Shown: positions 22,016 to 30,140 of the stretch, in pieces
Numbering within the stretch: position 1 is the first letter of the stretch
How the letters are laid out: every line of letters begins with the position of its first letter
The notes under the pieces: model-generated
Databases searched by the model: none
What the model was told of the DNA's origin: nothing
The model's input: the letters and a program-made list of their open reading frames with translations, nothing else
Translations under genes and position numbers: made by a program
Origin: JAAURB01 sp049649525
Lineage (GTDB): Bacteria > Cyanobacteriota > Cyanobacteriia > Cyanobacteriales > Microcoleaceae
NCBI GenBank assembly: GCA_049649525.1
Contig: JBARZE010000009.1
Coordinates: forward strand, 61,857 to 125,856
DNA: 64,000 nt
Direction of reading: 5' to 3'

Positions 22016-22154
22016 AAAGATACTCTTGGAAATCTGACGCTATCGATTGCGATAACAGCGTAGGTAAGGTGCAAAGTGAGTAATGACATTTTTTTGAGAA
22101 ATTTGTCAAACTGTTATAACTGATTAAGTCTATTTTGCTTGAGGAAACGACTCC

Positions 22155-23432
22155 ATGACTGCAACAACTGCTCGACCCCAGTGTGAGATTAAAGATTCTG
22201 CTCTTGCACCGCAAGGAAAACAACGGATTGAATGGGCAGGGCGGGAAATGCCTGTTTTGCGGCAAATTCAAGAGCGTTTTGCTCAAGAAAAACCCTTAGC
22301 CGGAATTCGTCTAATTGCTTGCTGCCACGTTACGACAGAAACTGCTCATTTGGCCATCGCTCTCAAAAATGGCGGCGCGGATGCCATTCTGATTGCCAGT
22401 AACCCCCTCTCCACTCAAGATGATGTAGCGGCTAGCTTGGTGGTTGACTACGGTATCCCTGTTTACGCGATGAAGGGAGAAGATACCGAAACTTATCTGC
22501 GTCACGTTGAAATCGCTCTCGATCACCGTCCCAATATCATTATCGATGACGGTAGTGATGTGGTCGCCACTATGGTGAAAAATCGTCAGGATCAACTGTC
22601 TGATTTAATTGGTACAACAGAAGAAACCACCACGGGTATTGTGCGCTTACAAGCCATGCTCAATGACGGTGTGTTAACGTTCCCCGCGATGAATGTTAAC
22701 GATGCTGATACGAAGCATTTCTTCGATAACCGTTATGGTACAGGTCAATCTACCCTGGATGGAATTATCCGCGCCACTAACGTACTGTTAGCGGGTAAAA
22801 ATATTGTGGTTGCGGGTTACGGTTGGTGTGGTAAAGGAACCGCCCTGCGCGCCCGTGGACTCGGTGCTAATGTGATTGTGACTGAAGTAGACCCAGTTCG
22901 GGCCATTGAAGCAGTAATGGATGGCTTCCGAGTCATGCCGATGGATGAAGCCGCTTCAGTGGGCGATCTGTTTATTACGGTAACCGGTAACAAACACGTT
23001 ATCCGTAGCGAACATTTTGACCAAATGAAAGATGGCGCAATGGTGTGCAACTCCGGTCACTTTGATATTGAAATTGACCTGAAATCTTTAGGAGAAAAAG
23101 CCACAGAAGTTAAGGAAGTTCGTAACTTTACCCAACAATACAAATTACCCAGCGGTAAATCAATTGTGGTATTGGGCGAAGGACGCTTAATTAACCTCGC
23201 GGCTGCTGAAGGTCACCCCAGTGCGGTAATGGATATGAGTTTCGCTAACCAAGCCTTAGCTTGTGAATATTTGGTCACCAATAAAGGTAACCTCGAACCC
23301 GGTATTCATTCCATCCCCGAAGAAGTTGACAAAAATATTGCCCGGTTAAAATTAGCTGCAATGGGTATTAAAATTGACAGCTTCACCTCGGAGCAAGTTG
23401 AATACATCAATTCTTGGACAGCAGGAACCTAA
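22155..23432 (+). CDS. ahcY: S-adenosylhomocysteine hydrolase
   Basis: 425 residues, full length. It cleaves S-adenosylhomocysteine reversibly to adenosine and homocysteine, recycling the by-product of methylation. Landmarks: RIACCHVTTETAHLA written here as LIACCHVTTETAHLAIAL, NPLSTQDDVAA, DDGSDVVATMVKNR, the GTGQSTLDGIIRATN segment, the NAD-binding VVAGYGWCGKGTALRARG, and the C-terminal LAAAEGHPSAVMDMSFANQA. The bacterial-type active-site and NAD motifs are intact. The ATG at 22155 follows GAGG at about 22141. Leader hairpins lie upstream. Transcribed alone or with exoD 121 bp downstream. Confidence 0.97.
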   Translation: MTATTARPQCEIKDSALAPQGKQRIEWAGREMPVLRQIQERFAQEKPLAGIRLIACCHVTTETAHLAIALKNGGADAILIASNPLSTQDDVAASLVVDYGIPVYAMKGEDTETYLRHVEIALDHRPNIIIDDGSDVVATMVKNRQDQLSDLIGTTEETTTGIVRLQAMLNDGVLTFPAMNVNDADTKHFFDNRYGTGQSTLDGIIRATNVLLAGKNIVVAGYGWCGKGTALRARGLGANVIVTEVDPVRAIEAVMDGFRVMPMDEAASVGDLFITVTGNKHVIRSEHFDQMKDGAMVCNSGHFDIEIDLKSLGEKATEVKEVRNFTQQYKLPSGKSIVVLGEGRLINLAAAEGHPSAVMDMSFANQALACEYLVTNKGNLEPGIHSIPEEVDKNIARLKLAAMGIKIDSFTSEQVEYINSWTAGT

Positions 23433-23451
23433 ACCTTAAACATTTAGATCG

Positions 23452-23537
23452 GGGTGGAAAATTAAGATAAAATAAAACTAAATTTTTGTTGAAGCGTTAT
23501 TGTTTACTCAGTAATTCTTCACTCCACCCTATTTTTT
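23452..23537 (+). terminator. Possible ahcY terminator with long loop
   Basis: GGGTGGA (23452-23458) can pair with TCCACCC (23523-23529), which is followed by TATTTTTTT. The loop is about 64 nt and AT-rich, so a compact terminator fold is uncertain. Confidence 0.35.
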
Positions 23538-23553
23538 TCGTTGAAAACTTCCT

Positions 23554-24171
23554 GTGTCTAAACTATCTGTTGAACTTCAACGTTATTTCTTTTCAGAAGA
23601 ACGTTCAGCCCAAGTGACTCTCGCTAGTATTTTAGATTTAGCTGGTGAAAGAGTCTTTGGGTTTTTATTTGTTTTGTTGGCTTTGCCGTCTGCTTTGCCT
23701 GTTCCGGCACCCGGATATTCTGTACCATTTGGTATTTTATTACTGATTTTAGCGGTTCAACTCATTATCGGGCGAGAACGTCCTTGGTTTCCCGAAAAGT
23801 GGTTAAATAAGCCAATTCCCATAGAAAAAGTACAAGGTTTTATCAAAGCCGGGTTACCTTGGTTAGAGAAAATTGAGTTAATCTCTCGTCCCCGACTCAC
23901 TCCAATTTGTACTAGTTTTATTGGCAGAATTATAATCGGTCTTGCGATAGCTTTGATGGCAATGTCGATGATGATTCCAATTCCCGGAACGAATACTTTA
24001 CCTGCAATTGGTGTGTTTATTACAGGTTTTGGTTTACTCGATGATGATGGGGCAATTAGTTTAGCTGGGTTAGTGGTTTGTGTGATGGGAATTACACTTT
24101 CTGGCTTGATTCTAATTTTTGGATACGAAGCGGTGAAGAGTGGGATTAATTTAATTCGGCAGTCGTTGTAG
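23554..24171 (+). CDS. ExoD-family exopolysaccharide synthesis membrane protein
   Basis: 205 residues starting at GTG (23554). The ExoD family pattern is present: LASILDLAGERVFGFLFVLL, ALPSALPVPAPGYSVPFGIL, LIIGRERPWFPEKWLNKPI, and a hydrophobic C-terminal half with four likely membrane segments. ExoD was linked to exopolysaccharide production and alkali tolerance in rhizobia; biochemical role unknown. Follows ahcY by 121 bp. Confidence 0.88.
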   Translation: MSKLSVELQRYFFSEERSAQVTLASILDLAGERVFGFLFVLLALPSALPVPAPGYSVPFGILLLILAVQLIIGRERPWFPEKWLNKPIPIEKVQGFIKAGLPWLEKIELISRPRLTPICTSFIGRIIIGLAIALMAMSMMIPIPGTNTLPAIGVFITGFGLLDDDGAISLAGLVVCVMGITLSGLILIFGYEAVKSGINLIRQSL

Positions 24172-24257
24172 GATTTTATTTGTTATTTATCGTCGGTCAT
24201 TTGTTCTATCAGAAAATCAGGGTGAATAAGCCACACACAATATGTCAATAGTAATTC

Positions 24258-24371
24258 TAACTAACAACTAACAACTAAAAACTAAAGACTAAAAACTAAA
24301 AACTAAAAACTAAAAACTAAAAACTAATAACTAAAAACTAACAACTAAAAACTAACAACTAAAAACTAATA
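24258..24371. repeat. AACTAAA heptad array
   Basis: About 16 units of a 7-bp repeat (AACTAAA with variants AACTAAC, GACTAAA) end just before the symporter start codon at 24380. It is another heptanucleotide array, AT-rich, unrelated in sequence to those near pixL. Confidence 0.85.
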
Positions 24372-24379
24372 ACGAATGA

Positions 24380-25771
24380 ATGCTAGAGAAATTTTTCACT
24401 GTTATTAACCATCTGATTTTATTTGAAATTGGGGGAATTCCTCTAATTGTTGCTTGGTTAATTAGCGCCAGTCTCGTTTTTACTGTTTGGATGAAAGCGG
24501 TTAATTTACGGGGTTTTAAACACGCCATAGCGGTACTGTTAGGTCAATATGACGATCCCGATCAACCAGGAGAAGTCAGCCACTTTCAAGCCTTAACAAC
24601 GGCTTTATCTGCCACCATTGGACTGGGGAATATTGCCGGAGTGGCGATCGCCATACGTCTGGGTGGGCCGGGGGCTTGCTTTTGGATGACGGTTGCAGGT
24701 TTTCTGGGAATGAGTAGTAAGTTTGTTGAATGTAGCCTCGCTCAAAAATACCGAATTGTACATCCGGATGGAAGCGTTGCCGGGGGGCCGATGTATTATT
24801 TATCGGCGGGTTTAGCGGAAATTGGATACAAAACTTTAGGTCAAGTTTTAGCGGTTTTATTTGCGGTTTTTGCCTTAGCGGGAGGGTTAGGAAGTGCAGT
24901 TATTTTTCAGGCAAATCAATCAAGAGTAGCAGTCGCAGGTGTGATTCCTTTTGTTGCTGAAAATAGCTGGGTTTATGGTGTGTTTGTGATGCTATTAGTC
25001 GGGGCTGTTATTATTGGCGGAATCAAAAGAATTGCTCAAGTTGCTGAAACTTTAGTTCCCTTAATGTGTGGAATTTATCTACTCATGGCTTTATGGATTT
25101 TACTCACTCATTGGTATGCCATTCCAGATGTTATTCAAATAATTTTTAAAGGAGTATTGTCTCCCGAAGCGGCAACCGGAGGCTTTTTAGGCGCAGTGAT
25201 TCAAGGATTTCGCCGTTCTGCTTTTTCTAATGTTGCAGGATTAGGAGTGGCGGCGATCGCTCATGCTACAGCCCGCACAAAAGAACCGATCCGAGAAGGA
25301 ATTGTAGCGCTGTTAGAACCGTTTATTGATACAGTTATTATTTGTAATCTCACAGCTTTTGTGATTATTATTACGGGTGCTTATAATAATTCAAATTGGC
25401 TGGATTTAGACGGTGCTGATTTAACTGCAGTAGCCTTTGGTTCTGTTGTCAGTTGGTTTCCTTATGTTCTCGCTTTTATTCTATTTCTATTTGCCTGTTC
25501 TACGATGATTTCTTGGGGATATTATAGTCAAGTTTGTTGGCAATATCTTTGGGGAAATCAAAATACTTTAATTTATAAAATCCTGTTTTTAATTGCTATT
25601 TTTATCGGTACAATTATCAGTCCTGAAGCTGTGGTTCAATTCGGAGATGGAATTTTATTAATAATTTGTATTCCGAATTTATTAGGTGTTTATTTACTCT
25701 GTCCAATAATTGCTTTTGAGTTAAAAGACTACTTAAATCGGTTAAAAGCAGGTCAATTCAATTCTCCTTAA
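24380..25771 (+). CDS. Sodium:alanine symporter family (AGCS) transporter
   Basis: 463 residues with about 10-11 membrane segments. Family motifs: FQALTTALSATIGLGNIAGV in the first third, GGPGACFWMTVAGFLGMSSK, GGPMYYLSAGL, and the later RSAFSNVAGLGVAAIAHATA plus STMISWGYYSQ. AGCS proteins import alanine, glycine or related amino acids with Na+. The start at 24380 lies directly behind a heptad array with no clear Shine-Dalgarno. Substrate not predictable. A HIP1-type GCGATCGC falls inside the gene. Confidence 0.92.
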   Translation: MLEKFFTVINHLILFEIGGIPLIVAWLISASLVFTVWMKAVNLRGFKHAIAVLLGQYDDPDQPGEVSHFQALTTALSATIGLGNIAGVAIAIRLGGPGACFWMTVAGFLGMSSKFVECSLAQKYRIVHPDGSVAGGPMYYLSAGLAEIGYKTLGQVLAVLFAVFALAGGLGSAVIFQANQSRVAVAGVIPFVAENSWVYGVFVMLLVGAVIIGGIKRIAQVAETLVPLMCGIYLLMALWILLTHWYAIPDVIQIIFKGVLSPEAATGGFLGAVIQGFRRSAFSNVAGLGVAAIAHATARTKEPIREGIVALLEPFIDTVIICNLTAFVIIITGAYNNSNWLDLDGADLTAVAFGSVVSWFPYVLAFILFLFACSTMISWGYYSQVCWQYLWGNQNTLIYKILFLIAIFIGTIISPEAVVQFGDGILLIICIPNLLGVYLLCPIIAFELKDYLNRLKAGQFNSP

Positions 25772-25828
25772 GAAAGACCATAAAAACTCTTCAGCCCGAT
25801 CGCAAATCTACCGCCTCATGGCAAATAA

Positions 25829-26527
25829 TTAATCAGAAATAACACTTCCTTGAATTGCAGTCTGATACGCTTGTACAAGTTTGTCTATTCCGGTAATAGC
25901 CGTACCCACAACTACTGCATCTGCGCCTAATTTGATTGCCCGGTTTGCCATTTCTGGTGTCGCAATACCCCCTTCACAAATCACTGGGATATTAATTTGT
26001 TTAACCATTTCTTTTAACAATTCAAAGCCTGGAGGAGATTGTTTTGCCGTTTGAGACGTGTAACCATATAATGTGGTGGCCACACAGTCTGCACCCATCT
26101 CAACGGCTTGTAATGCCGCTTCTAATGAGTCTACATCCGCCATCACCGGTTTATTCAGATGTTGATGAATCTTGTCAATCATCTCAGACACACTTTCCCC
26201 TGGTGGGCGAGGTCTGAGGGTGGCATCAATCGCAATCATGTCTGCTCCGGCTGCTGCTAGAGCCTGTGCGGCCTCAAATCGAGGTGTGATATAAATTTCG
26301 TAGTTTGGTAGAGATTGCTTCCACAAGCCAATTATGGGGGCGCTGATGCGTTCTCTGACGGCCTGAATATGAGCGGGTGTATCAATTCTCACCCCGCCTG
26401 CGCCTTGAATAATAGCGGTTTCTGCCATGGCAGCAATAATAAAAGGATGATGTAAGGGAGAATTGATCGGTGCTTGGCAAGATACAATCAAAGATTGAGG
26501 GGGAATAGGAAATGAATCAGATGGCAT
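25829..26527 (-). CDS. nanE: N-acetylmannosamine-6-phosphate 2-epimerase (NanE-like)
   Basis: 232-residue TIM-barrel protein with NanE landmarks: SCQAPINSPLHHPFIIAAMA, AIIQGAGGVRIDTPAHIQ, PIIGLWKQ, DMIAIDATLRPRP, PVMADVDSLEAA, CVATTLYGYT and VICEGGIATPEMANRAI. The enzyme converts ManNAc-6-P to GlcNAc-6-P. No nanA or nanK lies nearby, so it may serve amino-sugar recycling or supply of ManNAc precursors (compare the WecG/TagA-type transferase at 4.5 kb) rather than sialic-acid catabolism. Only 43 bp downstream of the histidine kinase gene on the same strand, so probably co-transcribed. Confidence 0.9.
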   Translation of the reverse strand: MPSDSFPIPPQSLIVSCQAPINSPLHHPFIIAAMAETAIIQGAGGVRIDTPAHIQAVRERISAPIIGLWKQSLPNYEIYITPRFEAAQALAAAGADMIAIDATLRPRPPGESVSEMIDKIHQHLNKPVMADVDSLEAALQAVEMGADCVATTLYGYTSQTAKQSPPGFELLKEMVKQINIPVICEGGIATPEMANRAIKLGADAVVVGTAITGIDKLVQAYQTAIQGSVISD

Positions 26528-26570
26528 TTTAGAGTTTAGTTGAAATATTAATCGTTCGGAATTGAAATGT

Positions 26571-28466
26571 TTATAGGTTCTTCAGTTTAAGCTTGGTAAT
26601 CTCATCAATCAAACGATCTGATTGTAATGGTTTATCTAACCAAGTATCAACTTTAATATTCCATTTTTTGATAGATGCTTGATTCAGACTCTGATTGCCT
26701 AAAGCAACAATCTTAATGGTTTGAGTTTCTATATTTTGCTGTAATAATTGAATGATTTCATAACCGACTTGACTAGGTAGATCTAGATCAATAATAATTC
26801 CCGCTGGTTTGAGGAGTTGAATATGCTGAATCACAGATAATTCTTTTCCGAGCAAAATGGCTTGATAGCTCGATGCTGTTAATAGTTCGGAAACTAAAGT
26901 TGCAGTGGATTCTTCTTCTTCAATGACGATAAAACAAGTATTCTGGTCAGTTTTATGTTGAGTCGGTAGATGATGATGAATAGAGGAAGAAACTATTTTT
27001 TTACTAATTTTTTTTGTCGAGAGCGGTTGAGCGGGCAAATGGACTGTAAATGTAGATCCTACATCAACTTCTGACTCAAATTGAATCACTCCCCCATGAA
27101 GTTCTACTAACTGTTTGGTTAAGGCTAAACCTAATCCTGTGCCGCCATATCGACGATGATAAGAAGAATCAATTTGTTGAAATTTTTCAAACAATAAATG
27201 ATGTCGATCATCAGCAATGCCAATCCCAGTATCTTTGACTTGAAAGATAGCGATATCATCTAATACTGTTAGTCTTAACAGCACTTCTCCTTGAGCTGGG
27301 GTGAACTTAATTGCATTGCTGAGTAGATTATATAATATTTGTTTAACTCGTCGTTCATCTGCTGTGAATAAATCCTGACTGGGGTGAATTTCAAATTCAT
27401 ATTTTAACAAGATATCTTGGCTTAACGCTTGATCTCGAAATAAAGATAAGCTCTGTTGAACCAGTTTTGTTAAAGAAAATTGATTAATTTGTAAGATAGT
27501 TTTTCCAGCTTCAACTTGAGATAAATCTAAAATATCATTAATTAAAGTCAGTAAATTTTCTCCGCTATTATGAATTGTTTCTAGGTAACCTTTTTGCTTC
27601 TGTTGTAAAATTTTTTGATGAGTTATAGAGTGAGATTGTAGTCGTAATAGGGTTGATGAAATCCCTATAATACAGGTTAAAGGTGTGCGTAATTCATGAC
27701 TCATTGCGGCCAAAAATTCACTTTTAGCCCGATTAGCAGTCTGAGCCGCTAAAAGAGTATCTTCTAGGGCTTGAGTTCGTTCTTGAACTCGTTGTTCCAG
27801 GGTAGCTTTTTGTTGTTGAACAGCCGCAAACAATTGAGCTTGATAAATTGCGATCGAGAGATGTTCTGTGATTTTAAAAACGAACCCAACTTGTTCTTCA
27901 AGCCATTGATAAGGTTCAAAACATTGATGAGCAATTAACAGTCCCCAAAGCTGATGTTTTACAGTAATTGGAATGACTAACTTTGCCCGGACTTTAACCC
28001 GCCGTAAAAACTCTAATAAACAAGGGTAAGCCTTGTAAGCTTGCTCAATATCTGCAATCGTAACATAACCCCCCCGACGGTATTTTTCTCGATAGTTTTT
28101 GACTTGACTCAAGCAGTCTTCTTCTTGATAAAAATTCAGTACAGATGGAATCTTTTTAGTGTCGCAGGCTTCGTATGTTACTCGTCCAGCAAATGAAGCA
28201 GTGGGTGCAGTGATGTGTTCCGAAGACTTCTCTAATTTAGACTGTTGAGACAAAGAATTTTTGACCTGATTTTCTTCCGACTCGCTATTGACCAATTGAT
28301 AACTTTCAAACTGATAAATCAGAACACGATCGACCTTCAATAACTCACGGAGTTGTTCGACTGCTGTTGACAAAATTACAGATAAATCTAGACTCTGACG
28401 AATCTGTGCTGTAACCTGATTGAGGAGTCGTTCTTGCTGTAACTGTTGATACAGGACATTGTTCAC
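26571..28466 (-). CDS. GAF-domain hybrid histidine kinase
   Basis: 631 residues: GAF domain (about 20-215), coiled coil (about 215-245), HisKA with H257 in FLAAMSHELRTPL, HATPase (VKQILYNLLSNAIKFTP, VKDTGIGI, GGTGLGLAL) to about 480, then a receiver-like domain (about 505-628) with acceptor D560 in GIIIDLDLP and DKPL. The GAF has phytochrome-like features: C149 sits at the position of the canonical bilin cysteine (AYPCLLEFLRRVKVRAKLVIPI split across the helix), with Leu instead of His after it, and another cysteine, C118, 31 residues earlier. Whether it binds a bilin is uncertain. No membrane segment. It reads into nanE, which might be co-regulated. Confidence 0.9.
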   Translation of the reverse strand: MNNVLYQQLQQERLLNQVTAQIRQSLDLSVILSTAVEQLRELLKVDRVLIYQFESYQLVNSESEENQVKNSLSQQSKLEKSSEHITAPTASFAGRVTYEACDTKKIPSVLNFYQEEDCLSQVKNYREKYRRGGYVTIADIEQAYKAYPCLLEFLRRVKVRAKLVIPITVKHQLWGLLIAHQCFEPYQWLEEQVGFVFKITEHLSIAIYQAQLFAAVQQQKATLEQRVQERTQALEDTLLAAQTANRAKSEFLAAMSHELRTPLTCIIGISSTLLRLQSHSITHQKILQQKQKGYLETIHNSGENLLTLINDILDLSQVEAGKTILQINQFSLTKLVQQSLSLFRDQALSQDILLKYEFEIHPSQDLFTADERRVKQILYNLLSNAIKFTPAQGEVLLRLTVLDDIAIFQVKDTGIGIADDRHHLLFEKFQQIDSSYHRRYGGTGLGLALTKQLVELHGGVIQFESEVDVGSTFTVHLPAQPLSTKKISKKIVSSSIHHHLPTQHKTDQNTCFIVIEEEESTATLVSELLTASSYQAILLGKELSVIQHIQLLKPAGIIIDLDLPSQVGYEIIQLLQQNIETQTIKIVALGNQSLNQASIKKWNIKVDTWLDKPLQSDRLIDEITKLKLKNL

Positions 28467-28773
28467 GGGGCAATCTCTCTATTCTCACCAAGCTTAACAT
28501 CAGGTCTAATTGTCTTTGACTCCTGACTAACCTCCGTCCGGGGATAGGTCATTTAGAGGGTTACGGTTCAATTGGAGCTGATAGTAGTCTTTGGAGAGTC
28601 TTCTTTTGAGTTAGGCTATATTGTAACAAGATAGCATCAAATTGTTCTTCACAGCTCAAGTGACTTCAGTTGAGGATAGAGTAAAAGATAATAGATTTAA
28701 GCGGTTCGGCGTTGCTTGCGTGAGTGTTTTGTCTGATTCGTCCATCTAACTGTTATTCATAAATAGAGCGCAA
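28467..28773. other. Divergent promoter region (307 bp)
   Basis: Lies between the divergently transcribed kinase gene (minus) and the CBS/MCP-like gene (plus), so it should hold both promoters. No specific operator or hairpin was identified. Confidence 0.45.
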
Positions 28774-30030
28774 ATGCTGTTTCCTACCGGATCATTCATT
28801 GGGTGCTGTTGCATGGTTAATCCTTCTCAAATTACGTTTGAATCGACATTAGCCCATTTAGTGGCTTACTATTTTCAAGTGGATGTTACAACTTTAGGAA
28901 AGGTTGTGGCACAAGCTTTTCATGAAAATCCTGATTTACCCGGAGTAATTGTTTTAGAAGATTCTCAATTAGTGGGAATGATTTCAAGGGCGACTTTTCG
29001 AGAACTTGTCAACCCCATTCATCGCAAAAATCTTTACTTTAATAGTCCGATTCAATTATTACTTGATATGATTCGAGTGCCGCCTTTACATTTCCCTCAA
29101 GATTGTCAAATTATGGAAGCGGCTAAAGTAGCTCTGAGTCGTCCGCAGCCATTAGTTTATGAACCTATTGTGGTTTGTTTGGGTTCATCAAATTATTGTT
29201 TGCTGGATATGCAAGTCTTACTAAAAGCACAGAATCAGCTTTTAAGTCATGCCCATCAAGTGATTCAACAGCAACAATTTCATCAACAGCAATCCGATCA
29301 ATTAATTCAACAAGAAAAACAAAAAATTAAGCAAGCTCAAAAGAAATTAAAATCTAAACAATCTTTAATTCAACATCAGGTTAATCAAGATTATAGTCGG
29401 CAAAAAGCCCAGATGGTTAAGCAAACTCAAAATATTGTTAAACTCAATCAAAAGTTTACTCGTGTGGGTCGAACTGTTTCTGTTGAAGCAGGCAAAGCTT
29501 TTCATAAAATTTTTATTAGTGCTAATGCCATTCATCGCAGAACAGATCATTTCTTTGAAATGAGTCAGGCTATTGCGAAAAACTTAGATCTAATTCATTC
29601 TACCTCCACTTTAATGAGTGAAATTGTTGATCAAGTTCGTCACTTGGCGGTTCAGGCGGCTGTTGTTTCTTATCAAGCGGATTCTTCTCCCAATGAACTG
29701 AGCCGTGTCAATTCAGAAATTAGCCGCCTGGTGAATCAAACTATCACAATTAAAGATAAAATGCATAAGGTGGCTGGTCAGCTTAAATTTAACCTACGAG
29801 AATTAAACCTATTAACCACAGAGGATACTCAAGCAACCCGCTCAATGTTGATGCAAGTCGAGCAAGTTGAAAAGGTAATTCGGGAGTTAGAAAAATTAGT
29901 GCATACCTCAATGTTAGAGCAAAGTCATTTGAATAATAATCCGAATGCATCTCATTTAATCAATACTATTGAACGGGTACTAAAAACTAAACAACAACCT
30001 ACCGAAAAACTAAGCCAAGTTCAGAATTAG
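28774..30030 (+). CDS. Soluble CBS-pair protein with degenerate MCP-like signalling helix
   Basis: 418 residues. Residues about 25-165 look like a CBS pair: FHENPDLPGVIVLEDSQLVG then MISRATFREL, and later QIMEAAKVALSRP with EPIVVCLG. A long Gln/Lys-rich coiled coil follows (about 165-245), then a helical region (245-400) reminiscent of an MCP signalling hairpin: SEIVDQVRHLAVQAAVVSYQ occupies the place of the MCP tip (family: ISDIADQTNLLALNAAIEAA). The tip residues are not well conserved. No membrane segment. The first residues MLFPTGSFIGCCC are odd; the next ATG at 28813 is an equally likely start. It might dock to CheW/CheA proteins such as PixI/PixL, but that is inference. Confidence 0.65.
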   Translation: MLFPTGSFIGCCCMVNPSQITFESTLAHLVAYYFQVDVTTLGKVVAQAFHENPDLPGVIVLEDSQLVGMISRATFRELVNPIHRKNLYFNSPIQLLLDMIRVPPLHFPQDCQIMEAAKVALSRPQPLVYEPIVVCLGSSNYCLLDMQVLLKAQNQLLSHAHQVIQQQQFHQQQSDQLIQQEKQKIKQAQKKLKSKQSLIQHQVNQDYSRQKAQMVKQTQNIVKLNQKFTRVGRTVSVEAGKAFHKIFISANAIHRRTDHFFEMSQAIAKNLDLIHSTSTLMSEIVDQVRHLAVQAAVVSYQADSSPNELSRVNSEISRLVNQTITIKDKMHKVAGQLKFNLRELNLLTTEDTQATRSMLMQVEQVEKVIRELEKLVHTSMLEQSHLNNNPNASHLINTIERVLKTKQQPTEKLSQVQN

Positions 30031-30140
30031 CATTATTATTCATTAGCAGAGAAACCAGAGGCCAGAAGAAAAGTAGGAATAATTTCTCTCTCCTTAACCT
30101 CTGCTGTTACCCTCTTGATGTTTCTTCTGTTGTGATGAAA

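Larger units (their letters stand above)
20112..22154. other. Gene-free structured region of about 2.0 kb before ahcY
   Basis: No plausible protein gene; the only frame of 60 codons (20900-21085) is AT-rich and featureless. Near 20880-20920 is a CTTTG-TGAACTTCC/CTTTGTGGTTCATT stretch that resembles a dispersed cyanobacterial repeat. From 21190 on there are several hairpins (listed separately). The region may encode non-coding RNA or a long regulated leader of ahcY. Confidence 0.55.
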
